From Closterium sp. Naga37s-1 (taxonomy: Eukaryota; Streptophyta; Zygnematophyceae; Desmidiales; Closteriaceae), in assembly GCA_947471745.1 (NCBI GenBank), contig CANJKZ010000935.1:1-64000 (forward strand): a stretch of 64,000 bases of DNA, written 5' to 3'. The position numbers and the translations under genes were made by a program. The notes under the pieces were generated by a model. It was given only the letters and a program-made list of their open reading frames with translations. It had not been told where the DNA came from and did no database searches. Shown here piece after piece: positions 22,749 through 33,103 of the stretch (position 1 is the first letter of the stretch; every line of letters starts with the position of its first letter).

Positions 22749-22890
22749 TGTCAGTAGAGCTGCACTGTGAGATCCCCGATCGATCCTAGGGGGGGTTACA
22801 GGCGCGTTTGCCTGGGGGGTTATGGGCGCACTGACCCGCTACTGAAACAAGCCCTTTTATCCCAGTGGTCTAGTGGTTGGGATTCTGACA
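22749..22890 (+). repeat. 3' LTR of the TRIM (142 bp)
   Basis: It is identical to the 5' LTR except at one position (C in place of T in GATCCCTGATCG). TTTT at 22855-22858 is the first T4 run downstream of the B box and could stop polymerase III. The G-run ending at 22748 serves as polypurine tract. Confidence 0.95.
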
Positions 22891-23358
22891 ACAGCTGCTA
22901 CTGCTGCTACTGCGGCTACTACTGCTACTGCTGCTCCTGGCGGTGGCCAGATGCAGCTCCAGCGACGTCCGCGTGAGTCCCTCACGCCCCAGCAGCTTCG
23001 TGAGTGGTACGCTAGTTGGGGTTGTAGGGGTGGCCGTGGTGGGAGTCGCCCTGGAGCGGGTCGTTCGGGAGCTTCTTGTAGTGACCAGGTGCAGCGGCAG
23101 CGGCGTCTGCGCGCAGTCCTTTCGCCCCAGCAGCTTCGTGAGTGGTACGCTCAGAGTGGAGGGTCACAGAGTACTGCTCGCTGCCCGTACGTCATTCGCA
23201 CTGGTGCTCGGGCTGGTCAGCCTTGCGGGACGATTGGTCACACAGAGTCCCGCTGCTTCTCCCGTCTGAGCGACGCCTGGCGTACAGAGTTTGGCGACGC
23301 GGCTGAGCTCCCCGACTGGGTGGAGCTGCTTAAGCAGAGGGTAGATATCTTTGCTCTT

Positions 23359-23499
23359 TGTCAAACATTATATGTTTATATATAGTGTAGGCTATAGTGG
23401 GTTTAGCCTTAGGGAGTACAACACTTCTAGGGTTAGGTTTGACCTATTTGTACCCAACCCTCCTGCTAGTCAACCATTCCTGTTTCGTTCTTTCTGACA
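23359..23499 (+). repeat. 5' LTR of CopE (141 bp)
   Basis: It starts TGTCAAACATTATATG and ends TTTCTGACA. The primer-binding site TGGTTTCAGAGCAGG follows at 23500. Confidence 0.95.
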
Positions 23500-23599
23500 T
23501 GGTTTCAGAGCAGGTCCTCCGCTAGGACCGAATTTTTTTTAGGGCCCACCACACTGACTGTCTACTAGCGCCCTCGTGCGCCCTACTGTCGTAGCGCCC

Positions 23600-24060
23600 T
23601 CGTGCGCCCCTCCTTAGCGGCCCCTTACGGCCCCGTCGACCCCTTAGCGGCCCCTCAAGGCCCAGTCGACCCCGCGCGCCGCCCCTTAACGGCCCCTTAC
23701 GGCCCCGTCGACCCCGCGCGCCGCCCCTTAGCGGCCCCTTACGGCCCCGTCGACCCCGCGCGCTGCCCCTTAGCGGCCCCTTACGGCCCCGTCGACCCCG
23801 CGCGCCGCCTCTTAGCGGCCCCTTAAGGCCCCGTCGACCCCGCGCGCCGCCCCTTAGCGGCCCCGTCGGCCCCGCGTTCGCCCCTTAGCGGCCCCCTACG
23901 GCCCCGTCGACCCCGCGCGCCGCCCCTTAGCGGCCCCTTACGGCCCCGTCGACCCCGAGCGCCGCCCCCCTAGAGGCCCCTTACGGCCCCGTCGACCCCT
24001 TGCGCCGCCCCTTAGCGGCCCCGTCGGCCCCGCGTTCGCCCCTTAGAGGCCCCGTCGGCC
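23600..24060 (+). repeat. 42-bp minisatellite in the CopE leader
   Basis: Units are built from CTTAGCGGCCCCTTACGG plus a CCGTCGACCCCGCGCG block, repeated about ten times with small deletions. The 42-bp unit keeps a reading frame, but no ATG-initiated protein of known type results. It differs in sequence from the CopC leader array. Confidence 0.85.
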
Positions 24061-24300
24061 CCGCCAGAACCGAGCCGCCCCACGTGCGGCCGCCACGGCC
24101 CCGCCAGAACCGAGCCGCCCGAACCGAGCCGCCCGAACCGAGCCGCCCAGAACCGAGTCGAGCCGCGCCGCCCGAACCGAGCCGCGCCGCCCTCCCCGTA
24201 CTGAGCAGCCCTCTCTGGACCGAGCCGCCCTACCTGAGTCGCACTGCCTGCAGCTCCTACTGCTACTGTTTCTGCTGCTACTACTGCTCTTACTGCAACT

Positions 24301-25444
24301 ATGGCTAGCCCTGCTGTTCTAGCTTTCGATGCTGAGGGTCGCCCACTGAAGTTTGAGACCTGGCTCGATGACTTGCACCTGTTCCTCCAGCTCACTGCCA
24401 AGGAGGATATCTCGCTGTACGATCACGCACTAGGCAATGCTGCTGCCCCTGCTACTACTGCTGACAGTACTGCCCGTTCACAGTGGCAGACTCGTGACGC
24501 CCACACTCGCTTTGCCATTCGCAACTCCCTGCCGGTAGATGAGCGCGAGCACTTTGGCCAGCACAAAACTGCCCAGGCACTGTACACTGCTGTAGTTGCA
24601 CGCTACTCCTCGCCTGCCTCTGCTGCGCTAGGCCGTCTCTCGCTCCCCCCTGTTCCCAGACCTGTCCGCTTTCGCCACAGTCACTGACCTCACCACGCAC
24701 CTCCGCACTAGTGAGGCACGCTTCCGTGCCGCTATGCCCGCTGAGTTTCTTGCCACCCACCCCCCCCCGCTCTGGCTCACTCTCTACCACCTTGTCACCC
24801 GTCTCCCTGACTCTCTTCGTGCGGTCAGGGACCACTTCCTCGCTCGCTGCCCCACTGAGCTCACCGTTGACCTGCTCGAGAAGGAACTGCTTGCAGCCGA
24901 GACTAGCATAGTCGCTGTAGCTGCCTCTCGTGGCGACCCCCGCACCCCGTTCTTCGAGGGGTGTTCCCCTTATTCCCTTCTCCCCTCTGTTGCCTCTACT
25001 GCTGCTGTCGACCTAGTTGGTACTGAGCAGGTCGGGACTGCGTCCGCTCCGAGCTGGCGCCGCAGCGGCAAGGGCAAAGGGGGCAAGGGAGGTGGAGGTG
25101 ACGGCGGGGGAGGCGGTGGTGGGGGCGGTGGAGGCGGTGGGGGTGGTGGCGGGGCAGGAGGGGCTAGTGGCAGCGGTGGGGGTGGTGGCGGCAGCAGCGG
25201 AGGAGGTGGCCGGGGTGGGGGCGGTGGTGGGGGCGGCGGTGGACGAGGCGGCGGCAGGAGCGGTGGTGGTCGAGGTGGTGGCGGCGGAGGTGGTGGTCGT
25301 GGTGGCGCGGGTGGACAGCAGACTCTCTCTCCCCAGGAGCTTCGTGAGTGGAGCTTCGTCCTGAGTCGCCTGTTCGCGCTGTCCGCACTGGTCGTCGTGT
25401 TCCGCGTGAGCGTCCTCCTCCTGTCCCTGGCACTCACTATATGA
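24301..25444 (+). pseudogene. Copia Gag capsid and Gly-rich tail (CopE)
   Basis: The ATG at 24301 opens MASPAVLAFDAEGRPLKFET followed by WLDDLHLFLQL, RFAIRNSLPVDER and YTAVVARYSSPAS. This is the capsid-like fold expected of copia Gag. A frameshift near 24,650-24,690 moves the frame to 24,734-25,444 (FLATHPPPLWLTLYHLVTRL, ELTVDLLEKELLAAET). After that comes a tail of more than 80 Gly-rich residues and LSPQELREW. The other copies lack this capsid section. The frameshift is a single event, so the copy may have lost function recently. Confidence 0.8.
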
Positions 25445-27426
25445 CTCTGCGTCCTTCCACTGCTCCCCAGCGTGTCCCTCTGCCGTCTCCTCCTGCGTCC
25501 TCTCTTCCTGACGGTCCGGACCCGGAGTCTGACTCCCTTCGTGCTGCTAGTCCTACTGTCACGCGTTTCCTTGCCACTGTTGTCACTGACCCTACCTTTG
25601 AGTCCTCTGCTGCGTCTGCTCTAGTCGCTGAGCTTGTTGACTTTGCTGCCGCCTGTCGTCTAGACTACGCCGCTAGCCTTGTCGCTGAGTCTGAGTCTGT
25701 CTGTCCTCCGTCCGTCGGGGGTGAGTGTGCTCTTGGCACGGACGTCCTTGAGGACAGACAGGAGGAGTTTGAGTGCTTTGCTGCTGCTTTACCTCATCTC
25801 GTGTCCATGCTGATTGCCCCTGAGGGAGACCCGGATGCACCAGACATCTCGACCCCACGCTCCTACGCAGAGGCGATGGAGGGTGAGTAATCCTCTCAGT
25901 AGCAGACAGCCATGGACGCAGAGATGGCTTCCTGGAAGTCCACAGGCACCTACGTCGACGAGGTTCCCCCACCTGGGGCGAACATCGTCAGTGGCATGTG
26001 GATTTTCAGGGTGAAGCGGCCGCCGGGTTCTCCGCCTGCCTTCAAGGCACGTTACGTTGCACGAGGCTTCAGTCAGCGAGAGGGAGTTGACTTCTTCCAG
26101 ACCTTCTCCCCGACCCCGAAGATGACCACTCTTCGGGTTCTGCTGCACGTCGCCGCTCAGCGTGACTACGAGCTCCACTGCCTTGACTTCAGCACTGCGT
26201 TCCTACAGGGCACCCTGCACGAGGAGATCTGGCTGCGCCGCCCACCTGGCTTCGCTGGGTCGTTCCCTCCTGGTACCCAGTGGAGCCTCCGGCGGCCGGT
26301 CTACGGTCTCCGCCAGGCGCCCCGTGAGTGGCACGACACACTGAGGACTACTCTTGCTGCTCTTGGGTTTGCTCCTTCTACTGCTGACCCGTCGCTGTTT
26401 CTACGCACCGACACCACTCTGCCGCCGTTCTACGTTCTCGTGTACGTAGACGACTTGGTCTTTGCTACTGCTGACACTGAGGCACTCGCCCACGTGAAGT
26501 CGGAGCTGCAGAAGAGACACACGTGCACAGACCTGGGTGAGCTGACAAGCTATCTTGGCTTGCGGATCACCCGGGACAGAGCACAGCGCACCATCACCTT
26601 GACTCAGTCACACATGGTGCACCAGGTCCTTCAGCGCTTCCGCTTCACGTACTCCTCGCCTCAGCCCACTCCTCTGCCTACCGGTCACTCGCTCTCAGCT
26701 CTACCTTCGGATGAGTCCGTAGAGCCGAGTGGCCCGTATCCAGAGCTTGTGGGCTGCCTCATGTACCTGATGACCTGCACTCGACCTGACCTAGCCTACC
26801 CTCTTAGCATCCTAGCACGCTATGTCGCTCCTGGCCGTCACCGGAAGGAGCACATGGATGCATCTAAGAGGGTGTTGCGCTACTTGTGCAGTACGTCGGG
26901 CATGGGGCTTGTGCTTGGAGGACGGCGCGATGTTGTCCTCACTGGACACTCAGACGCTTCTTGGGTAGACGACCAGGCTACTCAGCGGTCGTCTCAGGGT
27001 TACACCTTCAGCCTTGGCTCTGGCTCTGTTTCCTGGCGTTCTACACGCTCTTCCTCTGTTCTCAGCTCCAGTTGTGAGGCTGAGATCTACGCCACAGCCA
27101 TGGATGCCCAGGAGCTACGCTGGCTCACCTACCTGCTGACCGACCTCGGAGAGCGGCCTTGTTCTCCTCCAGTGCTGTACGTCGACAACAAGGCAGCCAT
27201 TGCCTTGTGTGAGGAGCATAGACTGGAGCACAGAACGAAGCACATCGCTCTGCGCTACTTCCTTGCTCGAGAGCTGCAGCAGCGTGGTCAGCTTCGTCTG
27301 CGTTACGTGGCCACTCGGGCCAACACTGCTGATGTGTTCACCAAGGCGCTTCAGCCTTGTGACCATCAGCGTTTCTGTACTGTTCTAGGCCTTGTGCCTA
27401 CTCTCCCTCACTTGCTCACTTCTTGA
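25348..27426 (+). pseudogene. Copia RT-RNase H of CopE
   Basis: The pre-RT region reads from about 25,350 to a stop at 25,888 (AMEGE-stop), followed by a second stop at 25,900. The RT then reads openly from 25912 to 27426 (WIFRVKRPPGSPPAF, LDFSTAFLQGTLHEEIW, YVLVYVDDLVFA, YVDNKAAIALCEEH, NTADVFTKALQP). Both stops are also in the CopD copy at 31,190-31,201. The two 504-codon frames differ by only seven residues, so one was copied from the other. Confidence 0.9.
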
Positions 27427-27802
27427 CTCTGCTTGTACTGTGATCTCTATATATATACCTGCATGCTTTCACTTGCTAGGTTGTGATCACTGTACCTCTT
27501 GTTCTATTATCAAACTGCATGTGAACTGGTCTTGTGACCACTTGCTTGTGCTCGGAATTTGTGTGGTATCCTTGAGATCCACCCTGAGCTTTGCTTTGCT
27601 TTGCTTTGCTTTGACTGGTCTTGTGACCCTCTGGTTGTCTCCCACTTCGCCTATGGGGGTGTGTCAAACATTATATGTTTATATATAGTGTAGGCTATAG
27701 TGGGTTTAGCCTCAGGGAGTACAACACTTCTAGGGTTAGGTTTGACCTATTTGTACCCAACCCTCCTGCTAGTCAACCATTCCTGTTTCGTTCTTTCTGA
27801 CA

Positions 27803-30800
27803 CTCTTGACTATGATGCTATCCTCACTGCCATGTATGCGTTGCCTACTAGTGCTGAGGGTGCCTGTTACCTGTGTGTGCCGCCTGACCCAGGTATAAGG
27901 TCTGCTGCTCTAGGTGCTGGTGAGGCTGCTGCTCTAGGTGCTGGTGCGTCTCCTGCTCCAGGTGCCGGTGAGGCTGCTGCTCTAGGCGCTAGGGAGTCCA
28001 CTCCTCCAGGTGCTGGTGAGTCTGCTCTCTCTGGTACTACGCCTGCTGCGGCCTTGCACACTTTCACCCTTGACTCGGGTGCTTCCCGCTCCTTCTTTCG
28101 CGACTGCACCACACTCTCGCCGCTCAGTCGGCCAGTGGCAGTCTCTCTGGCTGACCCCTCTGGGGGTCCGGTCCTTGCACACTCCTCCACGGTCCTGCCG
28201 TGTCCGGCGGTCCCGTCTGGCTCTCTGTCTGGCCTCCACCTCCCCTCGTTCTCCACGAACTTGGTGAGTGGAGCTGACCTTCAGGACGTGTGGGTTGACC
28301 AGTTCACTCCTGGAGGTCAGCGGGTGACCCACTGTTCGTGTACTTGGACGGGCCGGCACCTGGCCACGTTCACCCGTCAACCTGGGTCGAGCCTGTACAC
28401 CCTGACTACCGTGTCTCCTCCGGTTGCTGAGTCTGGTCGGGTAGCCGCGTCGGGTCAGGTGTTTGCTGCAGCGTCCCGGTCTGGCCCTGAGTCTGCCCCC
28501 TGCTCGTGTCGCCTCCTGTCTCACGAGACTCTCCTTTGGCACCACCGCCTTGGTCACCCCTCCCTGCCTCGTCTCCGAGGCATGGCCTCCCGTGTCCTTG
28601 TCTCAGGTCTCCCCCCTTCCCTCCCTCCCCTTCCTCCGGGGCCTGCCCCTACCTGCGTTCCCTGCGTCGAGGGCCGGCAGCACGCCGCTCCTCACTCCTC
28701 CGAGTTTCCTCCGACAGAGGCTCCCCTGCAGACTCTTCACATGGACGTGTGGGGCCCAGCCCGCGTCCGTGGACAGGGTCACGAGCGTTACTTCCTGCTG
28801 GTTGTTGACGACTACTCGCGTTACACCACGGTCTTCCCCTTGCGCCGCAAGGGTGAGGTCACTGAGATGTTGATCGACTGGATCCGCGCTGCTCGTCTCC
28901 AGCTCAATGAGAGTTTCGGCTCGGACTTTCCTGTTCTGCGTCTGCACTCAGACAGAGGTGGAGAGTTTTCCTCCGACCTTCTGCGAGTTTTATGTCGGGC
29001 GGAGGGCATCCGCCAGACGTTCACGCTTCCGGCCTCTCCACAGCAAAATGGGATTGCTGAGCGCCGCATTGGCATGGTCATGGATGTCGCTCGTACGTCC
29101 ATGATCCATGCGGCTGCTCCCCATTTTCTGTGGCCGTTCGCGGTTCAGTACGCGGCGCATCAGATCAACCTCCAGCCCCGGGTCTCCATGCCGGAGACCA
29201 CCCCCACTCTGCGGTGGACAGGGAAGGTTGGCGATGCGTCTGCGTTCCGTGTCTGGGGATCTCGAGCTTTCGTCCGCGACTTGTCTGCGGACAAGCTGTC
29301 CTCCCGTGCCATTCCCTGCGTCTTCCTTGGCTTCCCCCTTGACGCGCCTGGTTGGCAGTTTTACCACCCCACCTCGCGCCGTGTTCTGTCCTCTCAGGAC
29401 GTCATGTTTGACGAGTCGGTTCCTTACTACCGTCTCTTCCCCTACCGCACTGCCCCCCTCCCCCCCCCGCCGCTCTTCCTCGCGCCAGGTACTCCTCCGG
29501 TAGACCCCCTCCCCCCTCAGGGTCCTGCCCCCTCAGGTGTGTCTCAGGTAGACGCAGTCGAGCCTGTTGAGGTAGCTGTTGACTCTGGTGCTGCTAGGGG
29601 TGCTGAGCCTGGGGTTGCTGAGTCTGGGGGTGCTGAGCCTGGGGGTGCTGAGCCTGGGGGTGCTGAGCCTGGGGTTGCTGAGTCTGGGGGTGCTGAGCCT
29701 GGGGGTGTTGTGTCTGGGGGTGCTGAGACTGGAGGTCTTCCGAGTGTCCCGTCACGGCGGGAGCCCCTCTCTCCACGGCAGCTTCGTGAGTGGTACGCTC
29801 GGCGCTGTAGCCGTGCTGCTGGAGCTGGGGGGGCTGCTGCTGGAGGTGCTGCTGGTGCTGGAGCTGCTGGTGGTGCTGCTGGAGGTGCTGCTGGTGCTGG
29901 AGCTGCTGGAGGTGCTGCTGGTGCTGGAGCTGCTGGAGGTGCTGCTGGTGCTGGAGCTGCTGGAGCCGCTGGTTCTAGAGGTGCTCGTACTGGAGGTACT
30001 GGCGCTGCTGGAGGTGCTGCTGGTGCTAGAGCTGCTGGAGCTGCTGGTCCTAGAGGTGCTCGTGCTGGAGGTCCTGCCGCTGCTGGAGGTGCTGCTGGTG
30101 CTGGAGCTGCTGGAGCTGCTGGTCCTGGAGGTGCTCGTGCTGGAGGTCCTGCCGCTGCTGGAGGCCCTGCGGGTGTTGGAGCTGCTGGAGGTACTGGAGC
30201 CGCTGGTCCCGGAGGTGCTCGTACTGGAGGTACTGGAGCTGCTGGGGCTGGTGGTGCTGCAGGAGTTGGAGCTGGTGCTGCTGGAGCTGGTGCTGCTGGT
30301 GGTGCTGCGGGAGTTGGAGCTGGTGCTGCTGGAGCTGGTGCTGCTGGAGCTGGTGCTGCTGGTGGCACTGCGGGAGTTGGAGCTGGAGACCCTGGAGCTG
30401 AGGGTACTGGAGCTGTCTCTGCTGGTTCAGGAGGCGCTGCGCGGCCGCGGCCGTACTACGTTCCGCTCCTTCAGCAGGTTCTTGGCCTCCCGCCTTCTAC
30501 TGGTCCTACTCCTCCCCTACTGAGTCCACCGCCTGTCCAGTCGCAGTCACAGTTACAGCCAGCCTCTCCACTGCGTGGTCCTTCTCCTAACTCTGGACCG
30601 ACTAGAGGTCTTACGGAGCGTCGTGAGCCTGACTCTCGTCCTGCGTCGCCTGAGTCTCGTCCTGAGTCGCCTGTTCGCGCTGTCCGCACTGGTCGTCGTG
30701 TTCCGCGTGAGCGTCCTCCTCCTGTCCCTGGCACTCACTATATGACTCTGCGTCCTTCCACTGCTCCCCAGCGTGTCCCTCTGCCGTCTCCTCCTGCGTC

Positions 30801-31190
30801 CTCTCTTCCTGACGGTCCGGACCCGGAGTCTGACTCCCTTCGTGCTGCTAGTCCTACTGTCACGCGTTTCCTTGCCACTGTTGTCACTGACCCTACCTTT
30901 GAGTCCTCTGCTGCGTCTGCTCTAGTCGCTGAGCTTGTTGACTTTGCTGCCGCCTGTCGTCTAGACTACGCCGCTAGCCTTGTCGCTGAGTCTGAGTCTG
31001 TCTGTCCTCCGTCCGTCGGGGGTGAGTGTGCTCTTGGCACGGACGTCCTTGAGGACAGACAGGAGGAGTTTGAGTGCTTTGCTGCTGCTTTACCTCATCT
31101 CGTGTCCATGCTGATTGCCCCTGAGGGAGACCCGGATGCACCAGACATCTCGACCCCACGCTCCTACGCAGAGGCGATGGAGGGTGAGTA
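27803..31190 (+). pseudogene. Copia protease-integrase-spacer frame of CopD
   Basis: The frame is open from the CopE target site: DYDAILTAMYALPTS, protease TFTLDSGASRSFF, zinc finger LWHHRLGHPSLPRL...CVPC, and integrase MDVWGPARVRGQ, LHSDRGGEFSS, QQNGIAERRIGM. It then runs through GWQFYHPTSRRVLSSQD and REPLSPRQLREWYARR into about 220 residues of GAAGAGAAGG-type repeats. It ends in the pre-RT region at a TAA. Protease and all three integrase catalytic residues are present, making this the best preserved integrase here. Its own start was separated by the CopE insertion. Confidence 0.85.
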
Positions 31191-31212
31191 ATCCTCTCAG
31201 TAGCAGACAGCC

Positions 31213-32727
31213 ATGGACGCAGAGATGGCTTCCTGGAAGTCCACAGGCACCTACGTCGACAAGGTTCCCCCACCTGGGGCGAACATCGTCAGTGGCATGT
31301 GGATTTTCAGGGTGAAGCGGCCGCCGGGTTCTCCGCCTGCCTTCAAGGCACGTTACGTTGCACGAGGCTTCAGTCAGCGAGAGGGAGTTGACTTCTTCCA
31401 GACCTTCTCCCCGACCCCGAAGATGACCACTCTTCGGGTTCTGCTGCACGTCGCCGCTCAGCGTGACTACGAGCTCCACTGCCTTGACTTCAGCACTGCG
31501 TTCCTACAGGGCACCCTGCACGAGGAGATCTGGCTGCGCCGCCCACCTGGCTTCGCTGGGTCGTTCCCTCCTGGTACCCAGTGGAGCCTCCGGCGGCCGG
31601 TCTACGGTCTCCGCCAGGCGCCCCGTGAGTGGCACGACACACTGAGGACTACTCTTGCTGCTCTTGGGTTTGCTCCTTCTACTGCTGACCCGTCGCTGTT
31701 TCTACGCACCGACACCACTCTGCTGCCGTTCTACGTTCTCGTGTACGTAGACGACTTGGTCTTTGCTACTGCTGACACTGAGGCACTCGCCCACATGAAG
31801 TCGGAGCTGCAGAAGAGACACACGTGCACAGACCTGGGTGAGCTGACAAGCTATCTTGGCTTGCGGATCACCCGGGACAGAGCACAGCGCACCATCACCT
31901 TGACTCAGTCACACATGGTGCACCAGGTCCTTCAGCGCTTCCGCTTCACGTACTCCTCGCCTCAGCCCACTCCTCTGCCTACCGGTCACTCGCTCTCAGC
32001 TCTGCCTTCGGATGAGTCCGTAGAGCCGAGTGGCCCGTATCCAGAGCTTGTGGGCTGCCTCATGTACCTGATGACCTGCACTCGACCTGACCTAGCCTAC
32101 CCTCTTAGCATCCTAGCACGCTATGTCGCTCCTGGCCGTCACCGGAAGGAGCACATGGATGCAGCTAAGAGGGTGTTGCGCTACTTGTGCAGTACGTCGG
32201 GCATGGGGCTTGTGCTTGGAGGACGGCGCGACGTTGTCCTCACTGGACACTCAGACGCTTCTTGGGCAGACGACCAGGCTACTCAGCGGTCGTCTCAGGG
32301 TTACACCTTCAGCCTTGGCTCTGGCTCTGTTTCCTGGCATTCTACACGCTCTTCCTCTGTTCTCAGCTCCAGTTGTGAGGCTGAGATCTACGCCACAGCC
32401 ATGGCTGCCCAGGAGCTACGCTGGCTCACCTACCTGCTGACCGACCTCGGAGAGCGGCCTTGTTCTCCTCCAGTGCTGTACGTCGACAACAAGGCAGCCA
32501 TTGCCTTGTGTGAGGAGCATAGACTGGAGCACAGAACGAAGCACATCGCTCTGCGCTACTTCCTTGCTCGAGAGCTGCAGCAGCGTGGTCAGCTTCGTCT
32601 GCGTTACGTGGCCACTCGGGCCAACACTGCTGATGTGTTCACCAAGGCGCTTCAGCCTTGTGACCATCAGCGTTTCTGTACTGTTCTAGGCCTTGTGCCT
32701 ACTCTCCCTCACTTGCTCACTTCTTGA
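31213..32727 (+). pseudogene. Copia RT-RNase H of CopD (recombinant)
   Basis: The 504-codon frame carries YVLVYVDDLVFA and a full RNase H, and ends at 32727. Two in-frame stops at 31,190 and 31,201 cut it off from integrase. Substitutions against CopE include K for E in YVDKVPPP, L for P in TTLLPF and H for R in SWHSTRS. The shared stops and near identity point to recombination or conversion rather than separate insertions. Confidence 0.9.
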
Positions 32728-32962
32728 CTCTGCTTGTACTGTGATCTCTATATATATACCTGCATGCTTTCACTTGCTAGGTTGTGATCACTGTACCTCT
32801 TGTTCTATTATCAAACTGCATGTGAACTGGTCTTGTGACCACTTGCTTGTGCTCGGAATTTGTGTGGTATCCTTGAGATCCACCCTGAGCTTTGCTTTGC
32901 TTTGCTTTGCTTTGACTGGTCTTGTGACCCTCTGGTTGTCTCCCACTTCGCCTATGGGGGTG

Positions 32963-33103
32963 TGTCAAACATTATATGTTTATATATAGTGTAGGCTATA
33001 GTGGGTTTAGCCTCAGGGAGTACAACACTTCTAGGGTTAGGTTTGACCTATTTGTACCCAACCCTCCTGCTAGTCAACCATTCCTGTTTCGTTCTTTCTG
33101 ACA
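32963..33103 (+). repeat. CopE-type LTR at the recombinant junction
   Basis: The 141-bp LTR matches 27662-27802 and is preceded by the polypurine tract TATGGGGGTG. It is followed by CTCTT and CopD protease sequence instead of genomic DNA. Confidence 0.95.

Larger units (their letters stand above)
22514..22890 (+). mobile_element. 377-bp TRIM retrotransposon with tRNA-like LTR/PBS junction
   Basis: Two 142-bp LTRs (22514-22655 and 22749-22890) differ at one position and enclose only 93 bp. ACAGC is duplicated on both sides (22509-22513 and 22891-22895). The 93 bp begin with a primer-binding site TGGTATCAGAG and end with a G-run polypurine tract. This is a complete terminal-repeat retrotransposon in miniature, inserted into the Gag region of CopD. 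It encodes nothing. Its tRNA-like promoter is described separately. One LTR difference implies recent insertion. Confidence 0.95.
22384..23358 (+). pseudogene. Gag nucleocapsid region of CopD, interrupted by the TRIM
   Basis: The left part encodes GGGQMQLQRRPRESLTPQQL then REWYASWG, and stops inside the TRIM. The right part, after the TRIM, repeats that motif twice more (about 22,960 and 23,100). It continues to CPYVIRTGARAG, the knuckle CGTIGHTESRC, and ELPDWVELLKQRVDIFAL at the CopE insertion site. The knuckle has Cys-X4-His-X4-Cys, with the first Cys 14 residues upstream instead of three. No capsid core precedes it. Confidence 0.8.
23359..27802 (+). mobile_element. Internally deleted copia element CopE nested in CopD
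   Basis: The two 141-bp LTRs (23359-23499 and 27662-27802) differ at one base, and CTCTT is duplicated on both sides (23354-23358 and 27803-27807). The element keeps a primer-binding site, a 42-bp leader array, the only Gag capsid frame in the window, RT and RNase H. Protease, integrase and the Gly/Ala spacer are deleted: the sequence jumps from LSPQELREW (about 25,350) straight into the pre-RT region. It would need an integrase supplied in trans. Confidence 0.95.
27662..32962 (+). repeat. 5,301-bp tandem segment (LTR + CTCTT + CopD pol), second copy partial at 32963-33989
   Basis: The sequence from 27662 onward (LTR, CTCTT, CopD protease, zinc finger) recurs from 32963 and continues to 33989. 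I see no difference over about 1,027 bp. The unit is one CopE LTR plus CopD from the CopE insertion site to the polypurine tract. Confidence 0.9.

Noticed and set aside
24970..25437. Proline-rich protein on the minus strand
   Set aside because: It is the shadow of the Gly-rich Gag tail of CopE.
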